Shown: positions 17,364 through 28,085, counted from the stretch's first letter. The stretch is 33,827 bases of DNA from an uncultured Prochlorococcus sp. (GCA_902578845.1 CACHEM010000009.1:1-33827); one strand, 5' to 3'. Numbers and translations: made by a program. The notes: a model not told the origin generated them from the sequence alone.

Positions 17364-18737
17364 CTAATTTTGCTTAATAAAGCGATCAGGCAATACATCA
17401 TATTTTAAAAGATCTAAAGGACTTTCTCTCTTTTGAATTATCTCTGCTTCCCCTTCACAAACTAAAAGAGCAGCAGGTCTTGGAATTCTGTTGTAGTTAG
17501 AACTCATTGAGTTATTGTATGCTCCAGTACCAAAGACACATATTAGATCTCCTGTTTTACAATCTGCTAGTTCTATTTCCTTGAATAATACATCTCCTGA
17601 TTCGCAGTGCTTGCCTGCAATAGTATATTTATTTTTGGAATTAATATTAAATGGATTACTTACTAAACATGCAGAATAATTTGATTGATATGTTATTGGT
17701 CTAGGATTATCACTCATCCCACCGTCCACAGATAAATATGTTCTTATACCGGGAATCTCTTTAAAGGCCCCAATTTTGTAAACAGTTATACCTGCAGTAG
17801 ATACAATAGATCTACCAGGCTCACACATCAATTTAGGTAAATCTAAATTGTGTTTTTCACAAGCTTTAACAACAGAAGAGGAAATTGTTTTTACCCATTC
17901 ATCAATTGAGGGTGGATCATCATTTTCGGTGTATTTAATACCCAAACCACCACCAACATTGAGTTCCTTAATATTATGGCCAAATTTGTTAGCTTCTATA
18001 ATAACTTTAACCATTATTTCACCTAAATCCTTATGAGGGTCTAGTTCGAAAATTTGGGAGCCAATATGAGCATGTAGTCCTCGTAACTTTAGATGTTTGG
18101 TTTCGCTTATGCTCGCAAATAAATTATTCAAATATTCGATTCCAAAACCAAATTTGCTATCAAATGAACCTGTTCTTATGTATTCATGCGTATGGCATTC
18201 AATTCCAGGAGTAAAGCGAATCATTATTTCTAAGTCATGATTCAATAAACTTGATATTTCCTCTAATCTTTTTAAATCATAGTCATTGTCTACAATTATT
18301 TTTATGTTATTTCTAATAGCGAAATCAATTTCTTTGTCAGATTTATTGTTCCCATGAAAAACAATTTTTTCATTTGGTACCCCGCCCTTAAGGGCAGTTA
18401 ATAATTCTCCCTCCGAAACTGCATCAAGTCCTAAACCTTCTGAGGAAACAAGGTTACTCATAAATATAGAGCTATTTGCCTTAGAGGCATATATAGGGAG
18501 TGATTCCCCTGGGTAATATTTTTCTAATGCTTTTTTATAAGCTCTGCAAGAATTTCTTAAAGTGATTTCATCTAAAATATATAGCGGAGAATCATACTTT
18601 TTAACTAATTCTTCAATTGAACATCCTCCAACTGACAATTTACCATCTCCTCCAATGGATGTAGTGATAGGTACGATATTTTTATTAGGACTTTCCAAGT
18701 CAATTTTTTGTTTTAAAAAAGATTGTTTTTCTTTCAT
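17364..18737 (-). CDS. lysA: Diaminopimelate decarboxylase
   Basis: 457 residues, a little long because of a ~45-residue N-terminal extension. The fold-III PLP enzyme marks are present: YASKANSS with the Schiff-base Lys86, HGNNKSDKE, RFTPGIECHTHEYI, the GSFDSKFGFG loop, the HIGSQ motif, NVGGGLG, EPGRSIV and the C-terminal CESGDVLF, whose Cys comes from the partner subunit. The reaction is meso-diaminopimelate to L-lysine. It is the first gene of the leftward run lysA-cdaA-uppS-bioB-trhO and diverges from rimI across 83 bases, which must hold its promoter. Confidence 0.95.
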   Translation of the reverse strand: MKEKQSFLKQKIDLESPNKNIVPITTSIGGDGKLSVGGCSIEELVKKYDSPLYILDEITLRNSCRAYKKALEKYYPGESLPIYASKANSSIFMSNLVSSEGLGLDAVSEGELLTALKGGVPNEKIVFHGNNKSDKEIDFAIRNNIKIIVDNDYDLKRLEEISSLLNHDLEIMIRFTPGIECHTHEYIRTGSFDSKFGFGIEYLNNLFASISETKHLKLRGLHAHIGSQIFELDPHKDLGEIMVKVIIEANKFGHNIKELNVGGGLGIKYTENDDPPSIDEWVKTISSSVVKACEKHNLDLPKLMCEPGRSIVSTAGITVYKIGAFKEIPGIRTYLSVDGGMSDNPRPITYQSNYSACLVSNPFNINSKNKYTIAGKHCESGDVLFKEIELADCKTGDLICVFGTGAYNNSMSSNYNRIPRPAALLVCEGEAEIIQKRESPLDLLKYDVLPDRFIKQN

Positions 18738-18820
18738 AGGAACAATTTAAATAAAGCCATGCCAAAACTGTCATATTTTATAATAACTTTGAAGTTGGGA
18801 TTTTATAAATACATAATAAA

Positions 18821-19297
18821 ATGATATCCATTAAAGAAATAAATGAGAAAGATATTGATTTATGTTATGAATTAGATTCAGATACTCTTTCTCTTTGGAA
18901 CAAGAAACAATGGGCTAACGAATTCAAAAAAGAAGGTACATTAATCTTTGGTTTATTAATTAAAAATTTAGTCATTGGTATTTGTGTTTTACAAGTTGTT
19001 CTTGATGAAGCTCAAATAAATTATTTTGTTGTAAATCAGAAATTTAGGAAAAAAGGTTTTGGATCTCATCTTATGAGCTATTTAATAAAAAAATGTGAAA
19101 AATTAAATTTAAAAAAATTACTATTGGAGGTTTCTCAGAGCAATGTAACTGCTGAAAGATTTTATAGTCGCTTTAATTTTTCTACTGTAGGAATAAGAAA
19201 AAATTATTATAAAGATGGTTCACATGCTCTTTTAAAAGAAATAAAATTAACAACAAATAATGTAAGAAATAATTGTTCGGATAACCAGAATGCTTGA
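18821..19297 (+). CDS. rimI: RimI-like protein N-acetyltransferase (GNAT)
   Basis: 158 residues. The acetyl-CoA loop is the NQKFRKKGFGSHLMSYLI segment (about 76-92, Q/RxxGxG/A), with LLEVSQSNVTAERFY and F.FSTVGIRKNYY after it, typical of RimI. Such enzymes acetylate the N-terminus of ribosomal protein bS18 and, in some bacteria, other proteins. The residues after about 145 are polar and unconserved. The upstream region shared with lysA is AT-rich and I cannot pick a sure promoter there. Confidence 0.8.
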   Translation: MISIKEINEKDIDLCYELDSDTLSLWNKKQWANEFKKEGTLIFGLLIKNLVIGICVLQVVLDEAQINYFVVNQKFRKKGFGSHLMSYLIKKCEKLNLKKLLLEVSQSNVTAERFYSRFNFSTVGIRKNYYKDGSHALLKEIKLTTNNVRNNCSDNQNA

Positions 19298-19438
19298 AAC
19301 TACTGTAATTTCTTGTTATACCGTTAAAAAAGTTCAAATTAATTCAATAAATTACATTTTTGGGTATTCACAAAAGCTCATTATGAACACAAAATTGTCA
19401 TATTACTGGTAGGTTATTAGTAGGAATTCAATCTTCTA

Positions 19439-21967
19439 ATGTTTGAAAGATTTACTGAAAAAGCTATAAAAGTCATTATGCTTGCTCAAGAGGAGGCGAG
19501 AAGACTTGGCCATAATTTTGTTGGAACTGAGCAAATTCTATTAGGGTTAATTGGAGAAGGAACAGGGGTTGCAGCGAAAGTTCTTAAATCACTTGGAGTT
19601 AATTTAAAAGATTCAAGGATAGAAGTAGAAAAGATAATAGGTAGAGGTTCGGGGTTTGTAGCTGTAGAAATACCTTTTACTCCTAGGGCAAAAAGAGTTT
19701 TAGAATTGTCTCTAGAAGAAGCTCGTCAACTAGGTCACAACTACATCGGCACAGAACATTTATTATTAGGATTAATAAGAGAGGGTGAGGGTGTTGCTGC
19801 AAGAGTTCTTGAAAATCTTAATATTGATCTTACAAAAGTAAGAACTCAAGTAATAAGGATGCTAGGAGAAACAGCCGAAGTTGGCACCGGTGGTAGTGCA
19901 ACTAAGGGCAACTTAAAGACTGCTACTCTAGATGAATTTGGCACAAATTTAACAAAATTAGCTAGTGAATCAAAATTAGATCCAGTCGTTGGTCGCCATT
20001 CAGAAATAGATCGTGTAGTTCAAATATTAGGTAGGAGAACGAAAAATAATCCTGTTCTCATTGGTGAACCAGGTGTAGGTAAAACAGCTATTGCAGAAGG
20101 TTTAGCTCAAAGAATACAAAATGGAGATATTCCTGACATACTTGAAGATAAAAGAGTTTTAACACTTGATATTGGACTTTTAGTCGCAGGAACGAAATAT
20201 AGAGGTGAATTTGAAGAAAGGTTAAAAAAGATAATGGAAGAAATTAAATCAGCAGGTAACGTTATACTTGTTATAGATGAAGTACATACTTTAATTGGTG
20301 CTGGAGCTGCTGAAGGAGCTATAGATGCAGCAAATATTCTGAAACCAGCATTAGCTAGAGGAGAACTTCAATGTATTGGTGCAACAACTCTAGATGAATA
20401 TAGAAAACATATTGAGAGAGATGCTGCTCTGGAAAGACGATTCCAGCCTGTAATGGTAGGGGAACCATCTATTGAAGATACAATTGAAATTTTAAAAGGT
20501 CTTAGAGAGCGTTACGAGCAACATCATCGTCTAAAAATTACTGATGATGCGCTTGAAGCAGCGGCTCATTTAGGAGACCGTTATATATCAGATAGATTTT
20601 TACCAGACAAGGCTATAGATCTTATAGACGAGGCTGGAAGTAGAGTACGTCTAATAAATTCAAAACTTCCTCCTGAAGCCAAACAAATAGATAGAGAACT
20701 AAGACAAGTTCAAAAACAGAAGGAAGAATCTGTAAGAGATCAGAATTTCGATCAAGCTGGTCAATTACGTGAAAAAGAGATGGAATTGTCTGCAAAAATT
20801 AAAGAGGTATTGGAAAATAAAAAAGAATCTACAGCTGAAGATCAATCTGATTCTGATAATAAGTCTGTAAAAAGTGATTCAAAACTTTTACAAAGCCCTC
20901 TTGTTAGTGAAGAGGATGTAGCACATATAGTGGCTTCATGGACAGGTGTTCCTGTCCAAAAATTAACAGAAACTGAATCAGTCAAGCTTCTTAACATGGA
21001 GGAAACACTTCACCAAAGATTAATTGGTCAAGATGAAGCTGTAAAGGCTGTTTCTAGAGCTATAAGGAGAGCAAGAGTTGGATTGAAAAATCCTAATAGA
21101 CCTATCGCAAGTTTTATCTTTTCCGGTCCTACTGGTGTAGGTAAAACTGAATTGACTAAATCATTAGCTTCATATTTCTTCGGTAGTGAAGAAGCAATGA
21201 TCAGATTAGATATGTCAGAATTTATGGAAAGACATACAGTCAGTAAGCTTATAGGTTCGCCACCTGGATATGTTGGTTTTAATGAAGGAGGTCAGCTTAC
21301 TGAGGCGGTCAGAAGACGTCCCTACACAGTTGTTCTATTTGATGAAGTTGAAAAGGCTCATCCAGATGTTTTCAATTTATTACTTCAATTACTTGAAGAC
21401 GGAAGATTAACTGACTCTAAAGGTAGAACTGTAGATTTTAAAAATACATTATTAATAATGACTTCTAATATTGGTTCTAAAGTAATCGAGAAAGGCGGGG
21501 GCGGTCTTGGTTTTGAATTCTCAGGGGATTCAGTTGAAGATAGCCAATATAATCGAATAAAATCTTTAGTTAATGAAGAACTTAAGCAGTACTTTAGACC
21601 TGAATTTTTAAATAGACTTGATGAAATAATTGTTTTCAGGCAATTAACAAAAAATGAAGTTAAAGATATTGCTGAGATAATGTTGCAAGAAGTTTTTGCA
21701 AGATTGCAAGATAAAGGTATTAAGTTAAATGTAACCGATGCTTTTAAAGAAAGACTTGTTGAAGAAGGTTATAATCCTTCCTACGGAGCAAGACCTTTGA
21801 GGAGGGCAGTTATGCGCTTACTTGAGGATAGTTTGGCTGAAGAGGTTCTCTCTGGGAGAATCAAAGATGGAGATAAGGCATTAGTTGATGTAGACGATAA
21901 TAAAAAAGTTACAATAAATATCTCTTCTGAAGAATCTTCTCAAGAGCTTGCGAGTGCTAACTTTTAA
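19439..21967 (+). CDS. clpC: ClpC, AAA+ chaperone subunit of the Clp protease
   Basis: 842 residues, the usual ClpC length. Two N-terminal Clp-N repeats (about 1-75 and 76-150, both with GHN[FY][VI]GTE[QH]) precede AAA+ domain 1 with Walker A GEPGVGKT and VIDEVHT. A UVR/M-domain element ([16 protein letters not shown]) follows, then AAA+ domain 2 with GPTGVGKTE and the [11 protein letters not shown]alker B, and the C-terminal D2-small domain. It unfolds substrates for ClpP/ClpR in the cytosol and is the cyanobacterial/plastid housekeeping form. Two following genes lie 15 and 6 bases downstream, so read-through is likely. Confidence 0.97.
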   Translation: MFERFTEKAIKVIMLAQEEARRLGHNFVGTEQILLGLIGEGTGVAAKVLKSLGVNLKDSRIEVEKIIGRGSGFVAVEIPFTPRAKRVLELSLEEARQLGHNYIGTEHLLLGLIREGEGVAARVLENLNIDLTKVRTQVIRMLGETAEVGTGGSATKGNLKTATLDEFGTNLTKLASESKLDPVVGRHSEIDRVVQILGRRTKNNPVLIGEPGVGKTAIAEGLAQRIQNGDIPDILEDKRVLTLDIGLLVAGTKYRGEFEERLKKIMEEIKSAGNVILVIDEVHTLIGAGAAEGAIDAANILKPALARGELQCIGATTLDEYRKHIERDAALERRFQPVMVGEPSIEDTIEILKGLRERYEQHHRLKITDDALEAAAHLGDRYISDRFLPDKAIDLIDEAGSRVRLINSKLPPEAKQIDRELRQVQKQKEESVRDQNFDQAGQLREKEMELSAKIKEVLENKKESTAEDQSDSDNKSVKSDSKLLQSPLVSEEDVAHIVASWTGVPVQKLTETESVKLLNMEETLHQRLIGQDEAVKAVSRAIRRARVGLKNPNRPIASFIFSGPTGVGKTELTKSLASYFFGSEEAMIRLDMSEFMERHTVSKLIGSPPGYVGFNEGGQLTEAVRRRPYTVVLFDEVEKAHPDVFNLLLQLLEDGRLTDSKGRTVDFKNTLLIMTSNIGSKVIEKGGGGLGFEFSGDSVEDSQYNRIKSLVNEELKQYFRPEFLNRLDEIIVFRQLTKNEVKDIAEIMLQEVFARLQDKGIKLNVTDAFKERLVEEGYNPSYGARPLRRAVMRLLEDSLAEEVLSGRIKDGDKALVDVDDNKKVTINISSEESSQELASANF

Positions 21968-21982
21968 TTATTCAAAGTAAAT

Positions 21983-23074
21983 ATGCAGTCAATCTCTCCA
22001 GAAATCATATTTAGGGGAAATAATGCTTGGGAAAAATCCTTACCTGAAATCACTAAATTAACTAAAAGTCCATTAATTTTAGGAAGAGGCATTCATACAT
22101 ATAATCTTAGAAATAAAATTTTTATTGATTTAAAAAATCAAAATCTTATTGTTAATACAGCTAATTTACAATTTGATTGCTGTTATGAAGATATTTCAAG
22201 AGTTAAAAATATAATCTTGAAGAATAATAATGATTCTGTCATAGCAGCAGGAGGAGGCAAAGTTCTAGATTCTGGGAAATATATAGCCGAATCTCTCGAT
22301 ATCCCTTGTATTACAGTTCCACTTAGCGCCTCTACATGTGCAGGTTGGACCGCTTTATCGAATATTTATACAAAAGATGGACAATTCATAAAGGATGTTG
22401 CATTAGGATCTTGTCCGAAAATACTAATATATGATCATAAATTTATTCAAACAGCTCCATCTAGAACACTTGCTAGTGGCGTAGCAGATGCTTTGGCAAA
22501 ATGGTATGAATCCTCAATAACAAGTTCAACAATAGATGATGGTCTTGTTCAACAAGCAATTCAGATATCAAGAGTTTTAAGAGATCAACTATTAATAGAT
22601 GGAGAAAAAGCATTTAAGGGGCAATTTGAGAATAATCCCGCTTGGCGAAATACTATAGAAGCATGTGGACTTACAGCAGGATTAGTAGGTGGTATTGGTG
22701 GAGAAAAGTGTAGGACTGCAGCAGCACATGCTATTCATAATGCAATTACTCAGATAATTACCCCTAATAAATTTTTACATGGTGAGATTGTTGGGGTTGG
22801 ATTATTATTGCAATTAAGACTAGAACAAATGAAAAATAATAATAAATTAGCTGATCAATCAATTAAACAATTATTTGTACTTATGCAAGAATTGAATTTG
22901 CCCACTACTATCGCACAACTTGGAATTAATGTTTTTGAAAATAATAATTTAGAGAAAATTGCTAATTTTACTTGTCGAGATAAATCTGAGATTTACTTTT
23001 TGCCTTTTGAAATTCATAAAAGCGACATTGTTGAGGTTATTACAAATTTTGAACAACAAAAAATTAAAACATAA
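21983..23074 (+). CDS. GldA-like iron/zinc-dependent alcohol (glycerol) dehydrogenase family protein
   Basis: 363 residues. The NAD-binding AAGGGKVLD is at about 88-96, a serine/threonine-rich VPLSASTCAGWTALS loop follows, and the metal ligands of the glycerol dehydrogenase group are in place: Asp169 (GVADALAKW), His249 (AAAHAIHNAI) and His266 (FLHGEIVGVG). The family oxidises glycerol or related polyols or reduces sugar phosphates; the exact substrate cannot be read from sequence. It starts 15 bases after clpC and is followed by an alpha/beta hydrolase, which suggests a small unit but not a known pathway. Confidence 0.85.
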   Translation: MQSISPEIIFRGNNAWEKSLPEITKLTKSPLILGRGIHTYNLRNKIFIDLKNQNLIVNTANLQFDCCYEDISRVKNIILKNNNDSVIAAGGGKVLDSGKYIAESLDIPCITVPLSASTCAGWTALSNIYTKDGQFIKDVALGSCPKILIYDHKFIQTAPSRTLASGVADALAKWYESSITSSTIDDGLVQQAIQISRVLRDQLLIDGEKAFKGQFENNPAWRNTIEACGLTAGLVGGIGGEKCRTAAAHAIHNAITQIITPNKFLHGEIVGVGLLLQLRLEQMKNNNKLADQSIKQLFVLMQELNLPTTIAQLGINVFENNNLEKIANFTCRDKSEIYFLPFEIHKSDIVEVITNFEQQKIKT

Positions 23075-23080
23075 TCATTT

Positions 23081-23980
23081 TTGACTAAAAAAAATTTTGA
23101 ACAATTAAATGATTTAAACATCGAATTTTTTAAAAGTGCCAAATTGTCTCTATTAGACCCTTTAGGCATTCATTTGGCAAATGATGTTAAGTGGATAAAA
23201 GTCAACCAAAACTGGAACTCTTTAAAATTCCCTGTTGCTATGGGAGGTAAAGGTCAACCCATACTTCTTTTGCATGGCTTTGACAGTAGTTTTTTAGAGT
23301 TCAGGAGAATATATAAATCTCTAAAAAGAAATTTCCAAGTTATAGTACCTGATCTTTTAGGTTTTGGTTTTAGTCCTAGATGCGCAACAAATGAATACAA
23401 TCCCTCGAAAATAATTTCGCATTTAATTGATCTCCTTAAGACATTAAAAATAACAAAGAATCTAAAAATTATAGGTGCTTCTATGGGAGGCTCAACAGCT
23501 TTAAAACTTGCTTATGAGATTCCTGATTCTATTGAAAAAATTATCCTTTTGTCCCCCGCCGGATTGTTTGGAGAACCTAAGAGTATCCCTTTTCCTCTTA
23601 ACCAAATTGGTGCCTCATTTCTTGGATTGCCTCAGGTTAGAAAAAGTCTTTGTAGGCAAGCATTTGCTTTTCCAGATGAATGCGTTGGTAAGATGGAAGA
23701 GCAAATTGCTTCAATTCATTTAGGTTGTAAAGGATGGAGGGATTCACTTGCATCATTTGCAAAAAGTGGTGGGTTTGCAGGAACTCAAAAATATATCCAA
23801 AATATCCCAATTAAAACATTATGTGGAGAAAATGATCGAATTCTTGGAAAAAAAGAGCTTAAAAAAATAGGAAATATTGAAAAATTAAATTTTGTAGGGT
23901 TACAAAATTGTGGTCATCTTCCGCATATAGATCTTCCATCATTATCTAGTAAAATTATTCAAGATTATTTTTTGGAATAA
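23081..23980 (+). CDS. Alpha/beta hydrolase
   Basis: 299 residues. The oxyanion stretch LLHGFDSS is at 64-70, the nucleophile elbow GASMGGS gives Ser134, and the candidate acid and base are Asp252 (GENDRI) and His279 (NCGHLPHIDLP), so the triad is complete. Members include esterases, haloperoxidase-like and C-C hydrolases; the substrate is unknown. The start is TTG at 23081, six bases after the dehydrogenase stop; no ATG lies before the conserved HGF region in a usable place. It ends 12 bases before the convergent cdsA stop. Confidence 0.87.
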   Translation: MTKKNFEQLNDLNIEFFKSAKLSLLDPLGIHLANDVKWIKVNQNWNSLKFPVAMGGKGQPILLLHGFDSSFLEFRRIYKSLKRNFQVIVPDLLGFGFSPRCATNEYNPSKIISHLIDLLKTLKITKNLKIIGASMGGSTALKLAYEIPDSIEKIILLSPAGLFGEPKSIPFPLNQIGASFLGLPQVRKSLCRQAFAFPDECVGKMEEQIASIHLGCKGWRDSLASFAKSGGFAGTQKYIQNIPIKTLCGENDRILGKKELKKIGNIEKLNFVGLQNCGHLPHIDLPSLSSKIIQDYFLE

Positions 23981-23992
23981 AAGATTTCTTAA

Positions 23993-24850
23993 TTAATTTA
24001 GATACTTGAGAATTATAAAAATATAATACAAAACAGATGGAGTAAAGATGTAACTGTCAATTCTGTCAAGAATCCCTCCATGTCCCGGTAAAAAAGTTCC
24101 GGAATCTTTTATTTTTGCATCTCTCTTCATCATAGATTCAATTAAATCTCCAACTAATGCCATAAGAGACATTGAAATTCCATATATTATTCCAACAAAT
24201 AATGGATTTTCCCAATTCAATAAAAATGAGAAAATTATTGCTAGTAAAGTTGAACAGGATATTCCTCCAATTAAACCTTCTATAGTTTTGCTCGGAGATA
24301 TTGGCGATAGAGATGTTTTACCAAATGACTTCCCAATGAAATAAGAACCAATATCACTAGCTACAATTAAAAAGCAAGAAGTTAAAGTTAAATGAAGACC
24401 TGTAGTATTTGATAAGTTCTCAAATGACAAAAAACCCTGATTTGAACTAATTATCACTGAATCTAATCCCCTTAACTTAATCCAGTAACTAGGTAAAAAA
24501 CCTAAATAGAATAATCCAAAAATAGAGGCTGCAATATCTGAAATTGTCCCAGGTTTTGGTTGCAAAAGTAACCAAGTACATATCCCAACTGAACAGATTG
24601 GCAAAATTGAATTTGAAATTTCTCCTTCAAGCACACCAATAGTCTCAAGATAAGTAGAAACTATAATAATAAAGGATGAAAATAATGTGGTTTTTGTAGC
24701 TGGTCTTATTCCTTTAAATTCTGCCATTCTAAAAAATTCTAATAATGCTAGATATGTAAGCAAAGCAATTGACAATGTAAAAAACCATCCCCCCATCAAA
24801 ACAACAATTAAACCAAAAATTCCTATAAGTAACCCGCTTCTTAATCTCAT
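23993..24850 (-). CDS. cdsA: Phosphatidate cytidylyltransferase (CDP-diacylglycerol synthase)
   Basis: 285 residues with about seven hydrophobic segments. The signature lies in the C-terminal half: SDIGSYFIGKSFGKTSLSPI then SPSKTIEGLIGG, and later GDLIESMMKRDAKIKDSG followed by LPGHGGILDRIDS, the CDP-alcohol donor-synthesis motif of the family. It makes CDP-diacylglycerol in the cytoplasmic membrane for phosphatidylglycerol synthesis, a lipid needed by photosystems. It begins nine bases after the decarboxylase gene in the same leftward unit. Confidence 0.95.
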   Translation of the reverse strand: MRLRSGLLIGIFGLIVVLMGGWFFTLSIALLTYLALLEFFRMAEFKGIRPATKTTLFSSFIIIVSTYLETIGVLEGEISNSILPICSVGICTWLLLQPKPGTISDIAASIFGLFYLGFLPSYWIKLRGLDSVIISSNQGFLSFENLSNTTGLHLTLTSCFLIVASDIGSYFIGKSFGKTSLSPISPSKTIEGLIGGISCSTLLAIIFSFLLNWENPLFVGIIYGISMSLMALVGDLIESMMKRDAKIKDSGTFLPGHGGILDRIDSYIFTPSVLYYIFIILKYLN

Positions 24851-24859
24851 ATGAAATTG

Positions 24860-26257
24860 CTATGTTTCTAAGACTCTTATATTAAAATTTACCAGATCCC
24901 TGTTGCATAAACTTTGATTATTTATCCAATTAAACCTATCTTTATCAATTTTTTCACCAGGAACTAGTAAAGGTATCCCAGGAGGATAAGGGCAAATAAT
25001 ATCTCCAGATATTTTATTTAATGATTGTGAGAAAGGAATACTCCGACTCTTACTTCTCCAAGCAATTCCAATTTCGATTTCGGGAGCTTGAACTAATTTA
25101 AAGGGCGATCTGAGCACTTCTAAACTTTTTGATTTTTTGGAATTTAATAATAATTTTTTCCATAACTTTTCAAATAAATTAAGAAAATCTTTTTGATTTC
25201 CAAATCCTAAGCAAAAAGTGAGAGTCATCATTTCTGGTAATTCGGCAATAAGTCCATTTCTATAAAAAAAATTATCTGCAGTAAAACCATCAATCCCAGA
25301 CTTAGAGGTATTTACTACAATTTTTAAGGGGTCTTGAGTTTCTATGAGAGGAATATTTTTTTTTATTAATTTTTTATAAATACTTTTTGCCTCTAAAATT
25401 CTTTTTTGATATTTTGATAAACTTTTTTTGTTAAGCCAGTCCCTAATAGACTCTTCACAAGAAGAAAGTAATAAGGAACTTGGACTGGTGGTTTGAAGTA
25501 AATTAATACTTTTGATTAATTTATATTCATTTATTAGATTCCCTTTGTACCAAAGTACCGCCGTTTGAGTTAATCCATTGAGTGACTTATGCAATGAATT
25601 AATCACTAAATCAGCGTTTGATGATAAGGCCGGTTTTGGTAAATTAAGATTTTCACAAAAAAGGAAATATGAACCATGGGCTTCATCAACTAAAACAGGT
25701 AGATTTTTTTGATGACAACAATCTATTAAAGGCTCTAAATCTCCGGTATAACCATGATAAGAGGGGTTTACAAGAATAACGCCTGCAATTTTATTCTCAT
25801 CAAAATTTAATTTTTTAAATACATTTTCCAACCAAATTTTTGTAATTGGTTTGTAATGACCCGTTATGGTTGAAAATTCTAAGTCAAAAAATATGGGATT
25901 TATATTCTGCATCGCACAGATTTTTATGACACTTATATGAACATTTCTAGGCATCAGGATATTTTCACCTGGATTTGCCATTGCAATTACTGCTGATTGT
26001 ATTAATCCGGAAGCTCCATTAACTCCAAAAAAACATCCTTTAGCCCCAAATTTATCGGAGAATTCTCTTTGAGATTTAGCAATTAATCCGTTTTGCGATA
26101 GTGGGGAGCCTATTTCTGGTAATTCGGGCAAGTCCCAATACCCAGGTGGATTTTTTAACAACTTCACTAATTTCTTTGGTAAAGCTGCCCCTCTGTTATG
26201 AGCGGGAAAGAATAAAGACTTTAAAAACTTTTTAGTTAGAAAAGATGAAATGCTCAT
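24860..26257 (-). CDS. PLP-dependent Orn/Lys/Arg decarboxylase family protein
   Basis: 465 residues. The fold-I decarboxylase marks are PAHNRGAALPK near the start, FFGVNGASG (76-84), a cofactor-binding DEAH (191-194) and the Schiff-base Lys224 in NSLHKSLNG. The C-terminal part has CPYPPGIPLLVPGE, the hallmark that contacts the neighbouring active site. The family includes lysine, ornithine and arginine decarboxylases that supply cadaverine or polyamines; substrate preference is not clear from the sequence. It is the short form without the N-terminal wing domain of E. coli enzymes. cdsA follows in the same direction. Confidence 0.88.
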   Translation of the reverse strand: MSISSFLTKKFLKSLFFPAHNRGAALPKKLVKLLKNPPGYWDLPELPEIGSPLSQNGLIAKSQREFSDKFGAKGCFFGVNGASGLIQSAVIAMANPGENILMPRNVHISVIKICAMQNINPIFFDLEFSTITGHYKPITKIWLENVFKKLNFDENKIAGVILVNPSYHGYTGDLEPLIDCCHQKNLPVLVDEAHGSYFLFCENLNLPKPALSSNADLVINSLHKSLNGLTQTAVLWYKGNLINEYKLIKSINLLQTTSPSSLLLSSCEESIRDWLNKKSLSKYQKRILEAKSIYKKLIKKNIPLIETQDPLKIVVNTSKSGIDGFTADNFFYRNGLIAELPEMMTLTFCLGFGNQKDFLNLFEKLWKKLLLNSKKSKSLEVLRSPFKLVQAPEIEIGIAWRSKSRSIPFSQSLNKISGDIICPYPPGIPLLVPGEKIDKDRFNWINNQSLCNRDLVNFNIRVLET

Positions 26258-26321
26258 AAAGTATTATTGACATATATAGAATGAACTACATGGTAATCTT
26301 TTTTGATATTTTTTAACTTTA

Positions 26322-27977
26322 ATGAAAAGATCTTATTCGGAATATTCAGCAAAAGAAGACTTTCTTTGGTTGATTTTGAGACCATGGATTTTTATCCCAA
26401 GAGTTTTATATATCCTTTTAACTTTTATTTTTCTTTTTTTAAGAATACTTTTTCAAAGTAACAGTAAAAATAAAAATGTACAAAAAAATCTCTCGAAATA
26501 TCTTTTTGATGTAATAACGGATTTAGGACCTTGTTTTATCAAATTAGGCCAGGCACTCTCAACTAGACCAGATCTTGTTAGACAAGATTGGCTTACTGAA
26601 CTTACGAACTTACAAGATAATCTCCCAGCATTTGATCACAAAATTGCTTTAAAAATTATTGAAGAGGAACTTGGATCCTCTGCTAATGAATTATTTGAAG
26701 AGTTTCCAGATAGTCCTATTGCTTCAGCAAGCTTAGGTCAAGTTTATAAAGCAAAATTAAATAATTCTTATCTAGCTGTGAAAGTACAGCGGCCAAATTT
26801 ATACTTCCTTATAAGAAGGGATGTTGTAATCTTAAGGTTTTTAGGTACTTTTTTATCCCCACTCTTACCATTAAATATAGGTGTTGGAATTGGAGAGATA
26901 ATAGATGAATTCGGTAAGGCACTTTTTGATGAAATTGACTATCAAAAAGAGGCCGAAAATGCTTTAAGGTTTGCAAATTTATTCAAAGAAAATCCAAATA
27001 TATTTATTCCTAAATTAGAAAAACAGTTTTCATCCAAAAGGGTAATCTCAACTTCTTGGATTGATGGAGTTAAGTTAAGAGATCGATTTTTACTAGAGGA
27101 AAATAACTTAATACCTTCTTCGTTTATAAAAACATGTGTCATTAGTGGACTGCAGCAATTATTTGAATTTGGATATTTTCATGCAGACCCACATCCAGGA
27201 AATATGTTTGCTCTCAAAGGAGGAAATGCAGATTGTGGGAATTTAGCTTATGTTGATTTTGGAATGATGGATACTATTACAAATTCAGATAGACTTACTC
27301 TAATTAAGGCAATCGTTCACATAATAAACGAAGAATATTATCTTCTCGCAGAAGATTTCCAGAAATTAGGTTTTTTAACTAAAGAACAAGATCTTCAAAA
27401 ACTTGTTGAACCATTAAAAGAAGTTCTAGGAGGATCTTTTGGCGCTGAGGTTGGTAATTTTAATCTTAAAAATGTAACTGATAAATTCTCAAAACTAATG
27501 TATTCCTATCCTTTCAGAGTTCCCAGTAGGTTTGCCTTAATAATTAGAGCAGTTGTTAGTCAAGAGGGTTTAGCACTAAGGTTAGATCCTGAATTTAAAA
27601 TTCTAAAAATAGCTTATCCATATATTGCCAAAAAACTACTGACCGATAATTCTGAAGAGATTTTAGATATACTTTTAGAAGTCGTTTTTGATAAAAAAGG
27701 TCAAATCCAAATAGAAAAAGTTGAAAGTTTACTAAATATTTTATTTAAAGATTCAGAGAATATTAATTCAGATCTCATACCAGTTGCGAACGCTGGATTG
27801 AAATTATTTGTTAGTAAAAAAGGATCCGAAGTTAGGAAGAATCTTCTTTTAAGTCTTATAAAAGATGAAAAATTAGAATTTACTGATGCAAAAAAACTCT
27901 TAGCTTTAATTAGAGATACTTTTAGCCCTCTAAATATTGCAAAAAGTGCAGTACAAAATATTATTTCAACAGTTTAG
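26322..27977 (+). CDS. ABC1/AarF/UbiB-family atypical kinase-like protein
   Basis: 551 residues. The family-specific KxGQ helix is KLGQALSTRPDLV (about 72-84), followed by the alanine-rich nucleotide loop ASASLGQVYKA (about 140-150), AVKVQRPN with the ATP-binding lysine, the catalytic-loop FHADPHPGNMF and the metal-binding VDFGMM in place of DFG. A basic, hydrophobic N-terminus (about 15-50) may anchor it to the membrane. Relatives support quinone (plastoquinone/ubiquinone) and prenyl-lipid metabolism, the plastid ABC1K proteins being the nearest analogues. It is divergent from the decarboxylase across 64 bases. Confidence 0.9.
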   Translation: MKRSYSEYSAKEDFLWLILRPWIFIPRVLYILLTFIFLFLRILFQSNSKNKNVQKNLSKYLFDVITDLGPCFIKLGQALSTRPDLVRQDWLTELTNLQDNLPAFDHKIALKIIEEELGSSANELFEEFPDSPIASASLGQVYKAKLNNSYLAVKVQRPNLYFLIRRDVVILRFLGTFLSPLLPLNIGVGIGEIIDEFGKALFDEIDYQKEAENALRFANLFKENPNIFIPKLEKQFSSKRVISTSWIDGVKLRDRFLLEENNLIPSSFIKTCVISGLQQLFEFGYFHADPHPGNMFALKGGNADCGNLAYVDFGMMDTITNSDRLTLIKAIVHIINEEYYLLAEDFQKLGFLTKEQDLQKLVEPLKEVLGGSFGAEVGNFNLKNVTDKFSKLMYSYPFRVPSRFALIIRAVVSQEGLALRLDPEFKILKIAYPYIAKKLLTDNSEEILDILLEVVFDKKGQIQIEKVESLLNILFKDSENINSDLIPVANAGLKLFVSKKGSEVRKNLLLSLIKDEKLEFTDAKKLLALIRDTFSPLNIAKSAVQNIISTV

Positions 27978-28085
27978 TTTTATATTTATAGTTAATTAAC
28001 TTACCTATGAATTTAATTCTATTAGAATTGGATGTAATGTTTTAAAAATGAGAAGTAAAAGGATTATTTAGCTTTGGAAGATTAA

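Noticed and set aside
19439..19890. Internal repeat at the start of clpC
   Set aside because: This is the normal pair of Clp-N repeats of the ClpC family, not a recent duplication.
28015..28029. Small inverted repeat AATTCT-ATT-AGAATT between the ABC1 gene and the RodZ-like gene
   Set aside because: Six AT-rich pairs with a 3-base loop and no T-run; such repeats are expected by chance in this composition.
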